Assembly (NCBI GenBank): GCA_029204225.1
Contig: CM055095.1
Location: forward strand, 38,361,305 to 38,425,304
From: Diphasiastrum complanatum
Lineage: Eukaryota > Streptophyta > Lycopodiopsida > Lycopodiales > Lycopodiaceae
DNA length: 64,000 nt
Direction of reading: 5' to 3'
How positions within the stretch are numbered: the first letter of the stretch is position 1; the number at the start of each line of letters is the position of its first letter. This document shows, piece by piece, positions 11,206-22,800 of this stretch. Under the pieces are notes generated by a model. It saw nothing but the letters and a program-made list of their open reading frames with translations, did no database searches and was not told the DNA's origin. Made by a program: the position numbers and the translations under genes.

Positions 11206-12702
11206 GATGGGGAGGATGAAGATGATGATGATGGAACAACCATTCAAGTGATGGCTCCAACTTCATTGTGGATTAGGGCACTAGTAATGTGATATGAAAG
11301 AAGGAGTCCACTTTAAGCTTCTTGAACGTTTAAGTCATTTGCATTGTGCTTCATTGTGGATATAAGGGTGGTTTCACACTATCGGCAAGTCCCTTTGCCT
11401 GGCCCTTTCACTTGCCACCCATTTTTTGAACCTTGGCAAGTGAGTTGATGCGGGCAATGGACCACCAATGTTTCACATTTGGTTGGCAAGTGTTAAGTGT
11501 TAAATGAAGGGCCACAATATGATTGCCCCATTTGAATCTTGACATAAGGTCCAATAACCTTGGGGAATTACATCAAAGATAGGTGATAATCCAAGATTAT
11601 CTGGTAGCCTCTATATGACTATCAATGTCATAGAAAGTAAAACATATAATATATGGTGAATGTATTGGGAATTTTTTCTTGAGGACCGAAAACTTTTTGA
11701 GGGGAAAATAATGTTAGGCCTCAATTGCAAACCTAACATGACTTCAGATGAGTTAGTTACTAGAGGTTAAATCAACAATAAATAAAAAAACAACGGTGGT
11801 CGATAACAACAATAGTTAGTCGTGATGCAAATGGCTACACCCACAAATTATACATAAAAGGCTGAATGGTAAATGACCAATTGTCACCTTATTAAAACTA
11901 CTGAAGCCAATACTAACTCTCAGAATGAGTCTCTTTGATAATCCTTCAAGACCATTTAGGAGTCAATTGATCGATAGTCCATGTGTTCTGTGATGTGTAA
12001 ACCACATGAGAATCACAGAGGTAGTACAATATTAGTCACCCCTACATGTCATGCTTATTTTAGAGTGCTACTAGGTTCCACGAGTTGGTGGCTAATGCAT
12101 ATACACCATGTCAACATTTGGGAGGATATGGGCTTAGGGGTGGTTAGAGAATAGCAGTGAGATCTAGGATGGGATGCTATTATTCTTATGTGCAGCTTGA
12201 CTATGACCTTCAAGAGAAAAAGGCTACTATTAGTAGATGTGAAACATGAGAGATATTGTCTAAAGCACAAGTTCCACCTCCAAATTGGAGACCTACTAAC
12301 GGGAAAACTAAATACGATCGAAATGTCATATCATTTTTCTTGGTAAGAAGTTAGCATTAGTCATATCTCAGCAAAACACAATGATTTTAACCTGAAAGAA
12401 TTGGTGCAACACTTATAGCATGAGTTGAATAACTTATTGTACTTATCTTATCCATTTTGGCTTATATTTCACTCATTTGCCACATCATCATTTGGAAGCT
12501 AGTGATGACCTTCTAGATTTCTATATTCTAAGAAGTAGATTCTACAAAGTAGGGAATCTTGCATTTGTCTCATATGAAAACTATGTAAAATGGATTTGAA
12601 TTTTCCACATGCATTTCACACGTGTGGATTCACCTAGTACCAAGCAATTAGCTTTTAAAAGGTAAAAATTGTCAATTTTAACAAAAGCGACATCAATGCT
12701 TG
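11206..12702. other. No assignable gene
   Basis: No coding family is recognised on either strand. A short perfect inverted repeat (CACTTGCCA ... TGGCAAGTG) lies near 11408-11445, and a CACACGTGTG palindrome like those in the local LTRs is at 12617-12626. That suggests decayed LTR material near 12560-12700. Confidence 0.4.
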
Positions 12703-13162
12703 TGTTACGGCCATATTCAGCTAAGGACATAGAATAGTTGTAATATGGTAGACCGACCCTTCAATGTTCGAGATTGTTGGTCACGCCGAGATTCAATTCC
12801 ATATCAAGGCCAGTTTGTGACTAATGACCTTGAGAAGACCCAGACACTCTCATTGGGACATATGGAGTAGTGCATGTGACTGTAGTGTGCATGTGGACCA
12901 CATGGGAGCATTGACCTATTTATAGCTGGATTGCATGAGTTCATGCCCAGGATTCTACTCTCTATATATTGGGGTAGATTCTCTCATCGACAACATTTGG
13001 TTCAAGTTACCAGTTGCTCTCTTCTCCTCAAGCATTCACATGGCATGGCTAGGGGACTAGATCCAGAATTGATCTAGGATTGGTTGAGAGGTTTTACTCC
13101 TAGATGTCTCTTGTTGTGTTCTCCTATTTTCATTTTAGGGGTTTTTCCTAGTGATCATTACA
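12703..13162 (+). mobile_element. Probable LTR (K) followed by initiator-Met primer-binding site
   Basis: The stretch runs from TGTTACGGCC to CATTACA, giving TG...CA ends of an LTR of about 460 bp. The next bases at 13164-13173, TGGTATCAAA, match the initiator methionine tRNA primer-binding site (TGGTATCAGAGC) in seven to eight of the first ten bases. A TATA-like TATTTATAG lies near 12927. The start is a best guess. No partner LTR was found. Confidence 0.55.
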
Positions 13163-13319
13163 TTGGTATCAAATCCCGCCGGCTAAGATGCGGTCTTGGA
13201 TGGGATGGAGACAAGCTCTATAGTAGGCTGGAAGTTGGAAGTATTTGGATTAGCATCTCGGATTGGAATGCTGATTTCTTGAGAGAAGTTTGGATATGAT
13301 TTCTCTAATTCCTATGTGA

Positions 13320-14410
13320 AGTAAAACCTATTGACTTTAGGTGGATCTTCAAGCTAAAGCTTAAGCCAAATGGATCAATATCCAAATAGAAAGCTAGATT
13401 AGTGGTTAACGGATTTGAGCAAGTTTATAGAATAGATTACATTGACACCTTCAGTCTAGTGGTAAAGCATCAATCTATTTGTACTTTGTTGGCTATATTT
13501 GTTGTAGAAGATCTGGACATTCACCAGATGGACATCCAGACAACGTTCCTTCACGGATATATACAAGAAAAAATATTCATTTATCATCCATAAGATTACA
13601 TCCTTCAAGGCCAAGAGCATCTGGTATGTAGGTTGCATAAGGCACTATATGGCCTCAAGCCAACTCCTAGGGCTTGGTATGATAGAATCGATCACTTCTT
13701 GATGCAGCATGATTTTACTTTTTGCTCAGTAGACTCAAATGTATATCTCAAGAGTAAAAGGTCAAGCTATATTATAATAGCATTATACGTTGATGATTCT
13801 TTACTATATCAACAATTCAAATCAGTTATTACATGAAACCAAATCTTTGCTTTCATCATAATTTGAGATAACTGATTTAGGCCCAATTCATTACCTACTT
13901 GGTATGAAGATCAACAAAGATCACGCAAGCAGAAGGATTCCTATAAGCCAAGAGTCCTATATAAATAATGTATTTCGCAGACATGGCATGGAGAACTACA
14001 AACCAATAGACGCACTCATGGATCCAGGATCCAAGCTGTCTAAAGACATGTGTCCCATAACTCAAGCAGATCAGCAAGAAATGTGCAGATATTCTTATCA
14101 GTTTGTCATAGGATCTATAATGCATTCTATGATATGCACATGACCTGATCTAGCCTAGGGCAGAAATACATTTTGTTGTCCTCTACAGAATGTGAATACG
14201 TTGCAGCTACATCAGCAGTAAAGGAGATAATTTGGCTCAGAAGGTTGTTACAAGATCTACAATTTTCACAGATCGGTTCAACAATACTCCAGTGCGACAA
14301 TCAAAGCTGCATAGCTCTATCTTTGAACCCATGTACTCAAACTAGAACTAAACACATATAAGTTCAGTTGCATTTTCTTGAAGAGAAAATTTAGAATAAA
14401 GATGTTGTAC
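13320..14410 (+). mobile_element. Ty1/copia reverse transcriptase and RNase H fossil (K)
   Basis: Frames encode copia RT blocks in order: DIHQMDIQTTFLHGYIQEKI (about 13516), LHKALYGLKPTPRAWYDRID (13633), and IIIALYVDDSLLY (13770, with the YVDD catalytic loop). RNase H pieces follow: STECEYVAATSAVKEIIWLR (14173) and LQCDNQSCIALS (14290). The copy is broken several times and has no gag or integrase here. Confidence 0.85.
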
Positions 14411-14872
14411 TAAGTTTCATACTAGTGGAGATGTACTCTCCATTATCACATATCAATACCTCTATCTTAGTATCAAGTTGATTTTCAACAAGAGTTTTGA
14501 ATTTAACAAAGGAATCAAACACCATACTTTTGGAAGCCAAAAGGTCAATCCAAGTGTATCTAGAATAATCATCTATAAAAGATACATACATCTTAGCACC
14601 TCCATTAAATGCTTGAGAAAAAGAGTGCACATCAAAATGTATAACTTCTAGTGATTTGGAAGCTCTAGTAGAAGAGTTAGAAAATGTTAGCTTGTGAGCC
14701 TTTGAGAGGCTACAAGCTTCACAAAACTTTTCACATTTTGACATTGACTTTGGGAGGCCGAGTGCAAGTTCCTTAGAACATAGGATCTCCATTGATTTGA
14801 AGTGTGCCAAAGCTCCACTTGGGTAAGCTCCTCCTTAGCCATGTTCACACTTCCAAAAAACACATTGTCCAT
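14391..14872 (-). mobile_element. Ty1/copia pre-integrase and integrase fragment (minus strand)
   Basis: The minus-strand frame encodes CEKFCEACSLSKAHKL (pre-integrase zinc-binding region), then HFDVHSFSQAFNGGAKMYVS and FIDDYSRYTWIDLLASKSMV, then VLICDNGEYIS of the integrase core. It lies head to tail against the RNase H piece on the plus strand and is followed by a plus-strand LTR-B, so the pieces come from different insertions or a rearrangement. It is broken. Confidence 0.8.
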
Positions 14873-14972
14873 TGGCTGGTTTTCACATCATATTCATAGC
14901 AAAGGATCCACTCAAGAAATATCTCAAGATTTTTGTTTGATCTAGTATCTCATCAAGCTAGTTTTTGAAGAG

Positions 14973-15781
14973 TGTGAAAATTTGACAAAATCTGGCTTGA
15001 TCATTTTGCAATTTCATATACATATCGATTTCACACATGTGTGGAGCATGCTCTCATGTGGAGAATAGTTACAGTCACTTTGGTTCATTTATGATAAGTT
15101 TGATTAGTCAATAGGCCTTAATCTTAAGGTTTCCTCTATGAAAACCACTCCTTGTAATAATGCCATTGTAATTACACTTGTAGTTATGTCATTAGGCCAG
15201 TTTTAGACTTGGATTAGATCATGATAGTGTAGGTTGCTTACACTTGACTTGATGCTGAAGGATTAGTGACACCTCTTGATCTCATTTGCTAATATGGACC
15301 AATCATGAAGTGAGGTGCACTAAAATGGTCCAATCATTGTAAGAGATGGCATATAGGTGGTCCAATCATTGTAAGAGGTGATGTCTTCGAAGTCCAATCA
15401 TGTTTTACCATTGTCTACTCTCTTGGATCTCGAGCTACTATGAGAGTGAGAGAGAGCTCATTCTACATCGAGTTTTTTGGAGAGATCTTGATTCTACACA
15501 TAGAATTTTTCATGCACTCTCTCTCTCTACCCGAGAGCTACATCATATATTCTCTCTCTACTCGAGAGCAAGCCACTTTTGTACTTAGTTTTTTCATCAC
15601 AAGTTGCCTCTCAATGTGTTTGATGAATGATGAATGATTCATGCATGTTTAAGTGCTCTTGCCTTAGATTTTTCATGCTACTTGGCTTGTATCTTGTTGA
15701 TGATAGATCTATGTGCAATCACACACATCTTAGGAGATCATTCACATTGTTTGGGGTGTCCCCACATGTGAAAAGTACACA
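14973..15781 (+). mobile_element. LTR, family B (plus strand)
   Basis: The LTR is 809 bp from TGTGAAAATTTGAC to AAAAGTACACA. The preceding 100 bases (GGCTGGTTTTCACAT ... ATCTCATCAAGCTAG) match those beside the LTR at 4875 and are family-B internal 3' sequence. It is rich in CTCTCTCT and CGAGAG blocks. No B coding sequence in this orientation precedes it. Confidence 0.75.
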
Positions 15782-16767
15782 ATAATGATGTATCAAAGTA
15801 GAACCTATGCTATAAAAAAGACAAGTTGGCGAGAAAAGTTCTAGTTTGCTTTTAGCAAAGAGGCATGTGCACATTTGCTCTTATTGAACATGACCACCAT
15901 AATTTGATAAAGAAATGCTCTGACGAATTGGTGAAATAGCATGCTACAGTAAAATCATCAAATGAACAAATTGTCTTCTATCCACATATATCAAAATGGG
16001 TTTATGGGAGCCTATTTCATTAATCTGCTAGAAAATGTAAGAGGATACCACAATGTGGATGACATCCCAAAAGATGAAAGCTAGAACTTATCAAGGGTCA
16101 ACTTGCGGTTCTCTATGAATGTAAAAAGAAATGGCATTAATGTCTTTGAGATGTATCTACAAGCTGTCTTGGCAATAACATACTTGTTTGCAATAACTTT
16201 TATGTTGTACTGGTTGCAGCAAACATCAAATTTTTTTACTTGTCATTAAGTAGCTTGTTCTTTTCAAGAACATCTCAACAAATCTCTTCACCATGAGATT
16301 TACTAAATGTGAAATTCTTCAAGCCAAACAATGGGCTTGAACTTAATATGACCTTTCAGGATTCTGCTAATAACTCTTTAGACTCTAAAAAGTATCTCAT
16401 TGCCATGATTAGACAATGATGACTTATGAAATCACCTAATAATAAGATTTTAAGTATTAAAGCCCTCTGATTAGCCATTTGGTTATGGTGCAGCTCGTGA
16501 TCTTACATCACATCTACCTGCCATGTAAGGCTGACAAACACCAACCTAAGTTGAGGCTTTTCAAAACAATAAACCCCGAACCACTTTTCTCCTCCAAAAA
16601 TTCTTCTTTAGACTTGGACTTTCTGATATTAAAAACTCCATACGTTAGCTACAATAGTTAAAAAGGAGGTAGAACGGCCTTCTACATGAAGATGTCAGCA
16701 CTATGGGATGAAGCTCCATTGGAGGATGGGAAAGTGCTCTGAAACAATTGTTGAAGTTTCCCTTACA
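15782..16767. other. No assignable gene; 3' flank of the amine oxidase gene
   Basis: No recognisable coding family. The right part lies just downstream of the amine oxidase stop codon and should hold its 3' untranslated region. No clear polyadenylation signal could be chosen with confidence. Confidence 0.4.
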
Positions 16768-19700
16768 TCACAGCTTTGAATTATTTTGTTTCCTACTTTC
16801 TGCAGTGATGATTTCATCAGCAGCTCGAACCCCAGTGTCAATTGCACCTTGCATACAAGGATTTACACCAGGGTGTGTTGCTTCCCCCGCAAAATACAAT
16901 TTTTCTAGCACAGGCTCAGCCAAAGTACTTCTTGCTCCGTGGGCATTAAAGGATGGATGCGAGTAACCTCCTCCAATGTAAACTTCATCAGCCCAATTGA
17001 TCACACACCCACCTTGAAAATAGTAAGATGCTGGACTTTCGGTGCAATCCTGAGGCCTAAGTGTGTCTGACTCAAATAAACACCCCCTTGTGAAGTATCT
17101 TTGAGATGGATTTGGACAGTCCACGTTTCCATGTGACTTAGTCCTAAATTGAGCCTTTTTTGATAGGTCTATTGCCAAGTTGTGTTCCTGCATGATCATT
17201 CCATCTTTGCCAAACATAGCATCTAATTGGCACAAAGATTGTATAAAGATTTCTCCAGGTGGGAGTAAAGATACAGCAGTGGCAGAATCACCAGTAATGA
17301 AGCCGACAAGAACATGCTGTCCTAGAGGTGACATATGCTTGTCTTTTCCATGTGCTGTCGGATATTCAGTAGCCCACACTTCAGGAAGAAAGGAATCAGT
17401 GCACACAACATCAAACATATCTATTGGCCAGAAACAATGTGAAAATGCCAATATAACCTGCAGGAAGAATCAAAGGATCAGCCTAAGATATATCGAGTCG
17501 CGTGCTGGGTTGTACTAGAATCTATCTCCAGTTTCAACATAGAAAATGACCCAACCGGGGTTGTTCTGTATAGTTGCCCTTGAGAGACAATGATTCAGAC
17601 ACAGATATGACTATTGTACGATATTATCAGAGCAGGAAAGGATTATTGTAATACTTGACCTTTAAAGCATTTGACATGCCAATGGCGTTAACAGCCTTTT
17701 CCTTTTCATTTGGAAGTGGGGGAACAAAATCTATCACCCTCTGCTGCAACATTTTCTGAATAGAAAGACGTCAGAAATCTGCGTGAGCAGCATTAACACG
17801 GACATTTCCAGCATGAAGCATTGATTTTCTATGACATCAGTACAACTACAAAGCGTTGGCCTTTTGAAGATCAAAAAGGTATAGTACAAATTTGGTGTCC
17901 ACAACATTTCAAATGAGAAAGAAAATGTATTATTACCACAGACACAGTCAAGATGACGTAGTCTACAATAAAATGGCGGCCATCTCTGATTTTTAGCGTA
18001 CAATTTTGCCCAGAGTAATCAATTGTTTCAACTGCGCTATCTAAAATAACCTGCATGCAGCCAGCTTGGAAATTAATCTAAAATGTCCTGAAAAAGTATC
18101 TCGGCTTTAGGTGTCCAAAATATCAAATGTCATGTTAATCAAGCTCACTTAGGCCAAAAATATTTCACATTCATTTAGAAATAAGGGACTATAACACAAA
18201 AAGAACCTGCCTCTAGTTCAACTGAAATGCAAGGCTAGATAGACAACAGGGAACAAAAAGCCACTCAATAATGAGCCAAGATAACTGTAGTGCCCTCTCT
18301 TGTAACTCACTAGCAAATACCATAGAAACTACCCACATCATGCAAGTTGAACTGACATTGACCCTCTTCTCCACTTATGAAGCTACTTATCCTAAATACC
18401 GAGCTCAAATAGAGAGCAACTTTGCCTTAGCCCTAAGCATCTGGGACTGCATCTGTCACTGCAGTTCCTTCGAGCAGATGATTTAATTTCACCATTTTCG
18501 CTATGCACTAGCTACTACTTGCAATTCCAGACCATGAAAATATGAAGGGTGTAATTCTAGCTAAGTATTGTATCTGTCGGAAGTATGTCTGAGTCTGATT
18601 TTCAGTACAGGTCAGATTTGAGACTTCAGCAATATCAAAACTGTAGTTTATGTTTCTTGGACAGGTATGCAAGAGTTAGTGTGGAACAAGCTTTATATAT
18701 AAGACCTAAGTTGCATGGCCAAGTGTCCACTGCCATCCAGAAATTATAATAAGAGATTTATCCTAGTAAATTTGATGTCCTTTTGTTTGGCCTCCAAACG
18801 ATTTGCAAGCTAGAAGCATGTTGGATAACCATTAACGGACATAGAGGTTTATAATAGTTTCAAAAAAGGGCCAAGGTTGCCTCAAATTGCCCCACACTTG
18901 CTCGATAGGAGATCATTAATACATAAGCCAATTCAGGCCCAAGGCAGAGCTAAAGTTACCCCAAACCTATTTTTGAGTAAGATTCTGATGCATTTTAAGC
19001 TCACTTTTAGCCTTGAACCTAATAAAAGTACTTGAATAAAAACAAGGCCAGACTTACTTTTATGAGAACTCCTTAATCCACTATTAAGCTTCTGCAGCAA
19101 AAATAGCTTATAACAAGCCGATACATTCTTCTCGCCTTCAACCCCTTTAGGGTTCAACCAATTCAGAGCTTCACCACTCCCCACATGATAGCCCACTAGA
19201 AACACAAGCTGCCTTCCTCACCACATCACTCCATACAACTACCTCCGTGGCCTACTTCTATGTGCAAAAGGATCAAATTCTAGTGGATCTGATCTTTATG
19301 GACTCTAGTGGTTTCATCTTTTCTCTAATGTGCATCATTCATCTTTAACTAGCTGTCATGTCAACAACCCATTTGTCTTGAAACCTCTATTTGACACTCA
19401 AGCTGTAAGAGCTTGCATGGATGTAACATTTAAGTTGTAGCCTTATCCATAAGATCCCTGTCGAAAGAATAGATTCAAGTTCCTTTGATCTAGGTTTTGA
19501 TTAGTAAATGCTTGGCATTAAACATTTCTTTGGCATTGCTTTAAATGGTAGACACGCTGTACTGATGGCTACTAGCATTGCCCTGAGATTACATAAACAT
19601 GCAAGAAAGTTTATTGGAGATCACGATGCAAGGACAACAATACACAAAGAGAGACTGATGTGCAGGTACCAAAGTCGGACCATGAGATGGGAATGGCACT

Positions 19701-19788
19701 CATCTGATGGTCGGCAATGAAAAATGAAGAAATTAAGTCATAATTTTAGTGTATTGCCTAACTTGTCTGATAGCAGTCTGTAGATTGG

Positions 19789-19860
<72 letters not shown>

Positions 19861-22800
19861 ACACTTAGCCCACTAGCAAGATGCTCAATAAGGCATGAAA
19901 GTGGTCTGTCTAAAATAACGTAAGTATCTCCATATGTCCAATGTTGAGCCTCTTGTATACACTCTCTAACACCAAGGTGCTCAAGTGAGCAGCCAAAATC
20001 ATTTCCATAAATAGCTGCAAGATTTGATGGTATATTCTGTCAGAATAATCAAAGGGAGAATATATTTGCATCAAAACAACATGCAAGAAATGACATACTG
20101 AACACTGAATAAAACGTAATGCTATTAATTGATCATTTCCTTAATATTCAAGCCGTTAGCAATCATTGCACCACGTTTCCAATAAGAAATCTGATTATTC
20201 TGATGAAACATTGCAGACATAACTTTATGACTTGCCCCGGTAAGTCATAATTACTCTTCCATTTCCGCAAGTAAAAGAGAGTAAAAATCGATAGTACATA
20301 AATGTTACATTGAGCAAGTTGCAGGCCTATATGAGTAAAGCCTTTGCTGAGCATATATTCCTTCATATTAACATCTGGGTTGGGAGGAACCTCTTCAGCA
20401 AGTCCTGAAAATATTTCATGCACATGTTGAATCTCTGGATTCTCAAGAGCCTTCTCACTCTTTAAAAGTCTGCATTCACTGCCGATATAATAATGATCAG
20501 GTAGTTTTGGTTAAGAAAATTCTCTGCCAGTTATAGTTAAAAAATGAATCAATTTTATAAAACAATCTATATCCAATCAATGTACTCCTTTTAGAAAATC
20601 AGACAGTGGGAGGATATGATATGAAAGTTCACGTTGTTTGCAGCCCATTTCATCAGCTATCTGCTTGATTGATGAATTGACTTTTCCGTGTAAAAATTCA
20701 GGTCCAATCTGGATTATGCAGACCAAAGCTTAAAAATAAAACTGTCAAGAAATCAGCCTGATTTGCATATAAGTTCATACAGTTGCAAAGCACATCTGCT
20801 CCTAAGTTGAATGCATAAATTCAATGTTCACACATCGTAACTTTCAAGATTTGACGACAAACTAATTTTCAAGCTCGAAAAGCCGATTGAAATGTTTCAG
20901 TTGAATAGAGAGTAGGTTGATTAAAAATTTTCATACAAATAGAATGAGAAAAATGCTTGGCTAGAAGTGCAGCACACCTACATAGTTTCACAGCTCCTCT
21001 CAGAATGATATTCAAAATTTCAGAGTCATATTTCTTCCATGCCAAGAACGTTGTGCTTACAAATCTCATCATGGTACTAGCAACACACAAGCTTCTAGAC
21101 AAGAATAACTGCAAGCTTTTAAAGTTTGGGCACACTGGTAACCTACATGGAGTTCTGATTTATGCTAATAGTTTGCCTGAGCAAATTGCTGCTCAGGCCG
21201 TGTATTGACCCACACAGTAACCAATTGGTAGCTAGTAAACATATAAGTTGAAAGCAGGATATTTCAAGAACAATGAATGGCGTACAAAAGTACGCAAACC
21301 TTGAAAAATGAAAAAAAATTCACAATACATCTATAACTACCAAAAAACTGCATCCAAGGGATGATGTTGCTCACTCGAGCACATAAAGCAATGAAAACCT
21401 CCCTAATGACCTGTGACTAAAAGTTGATGCACGTCTGCATCGTCGCTAGATGGTTCAAATGCTTACGACTGCCAATCTAGAATGCGTCCTACAAAATACA
21501 TACTCTTTAATTTCCAGAGAGAGACTCTTGTTTGACTTCAATATCATGTTGATAGCCTCATAGGAGTAAGCCGGCATTTTCCTTCCCTCATATGAATAGA
21601 AGTAGTATATGCTACATCTATGTGAAACCAACACCAAATGACTATCTTAGGTTCTTTGTATGCCAAACCCTGGTAAGATTTTTAAGAAACATGTTCCTCT
21701 GAGTGGGACCTACCATGGAGCAGCTGAGGACGAGGGACCTGGCTTTTAAGCGAGTCTCTGTGGATAGGGCATAGAACCTACCAGTAAGTCATAGACCACA
21801 TATGCCCTAAAGCCTAATCTCATCGTTTATCTAATATTTATTATTGAGCAATAAGTAGTGAGTCTTGACTTTTGGCAATTGTCAATTTGTCACTTTGTGT
21901 CATGTGAGCTTCATCAAAAATTCGAATAGGTATGGGTGCTCCATCATATCAGATGGATGGATTGATACTAGGAGGCACCGCATCATCAATAAATTGGCGT
22001 CCTCTTGCATGGGAACAATGTTCTTGGCAATTCATAGCCAGGCTTAGTGTTGGATGTCTTTGGCTATATCGACAATGCCATTGAGGAGGTCGGCAAGGAT
22101 AATGTTGTGCAGGTAGTCAACTATCACATGATAGATCATGATTCATGGCACATGCTCAATGCTCATTGCTTTAAGCTTAACAGTTTAAACTTTAAACCTA
22201 AGAGTTATTAGTTAATATGTATTGCAATTTACTTGTTCAACCTTCAATGTTGAATCTTGATTCTCGAACTGTGAACGTGTTATGTTGCAACTTGCCACTT
22301 GGATTGATCATTGTTAATAGTGATGCTTCAATGTGCTTTACAAGTTATAACAAACAAGTGACAAATTGCGTTGCCATGGGAAAAATCGTAAATGAGAAGT
22401 ACCCTTGGATTTTTTGGACCCCATGTGATGCTCATTGCTTAGACCTCTTATTTGAGGAAATGCAAATTTACCATGGGTCAGGGAGGTGCTAGAGACAAGA
22501 CGTTTCTTGGTGAGGCTTGCCACCAAGAAACAGAGGGTCCTTAATATGTTTAGGTGCTTCTCTAGCTCGTAGCTCTTGAGGCCTTCCCCCACCAACTATG
22601 TTTCATTGCTTTAGCGTTCAGACATTTATGTTTATGATTCATGTTTTGATTATCTAATAGATTCTATTCGTTGAAGCATGTTGCAACTTGCCTTATACAG
22701 CTTGATGCTCGAATTTTGATTCATTGCAGGTTTGCCTTGATCTTCCTTGGAGTGCCTCTTGAGGGTGCATGATGATAGCCTAAGACAGATGGTGTTTTTT

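Noticed and set aside
11400-11450. 9-bp perfect inverted repeat CACTTGCCA / TGGCAAGTG as a possible small transposon
   Set aside because: Too short, with no second copy or target duplication visible.
16748-17518. Plus-strand frames across the last amine oxidase exon
   Set aside because: They are shadows of the minus-strand exon, which has clear family motifs and splice sites.
18933-19205. 90-codon frame inside amine oxidase intron 4 as an extra exon
   Set aside because: Exons 4 and 5 join directly in phase 0 and give continuous family sequence, so no exon is needed between them.
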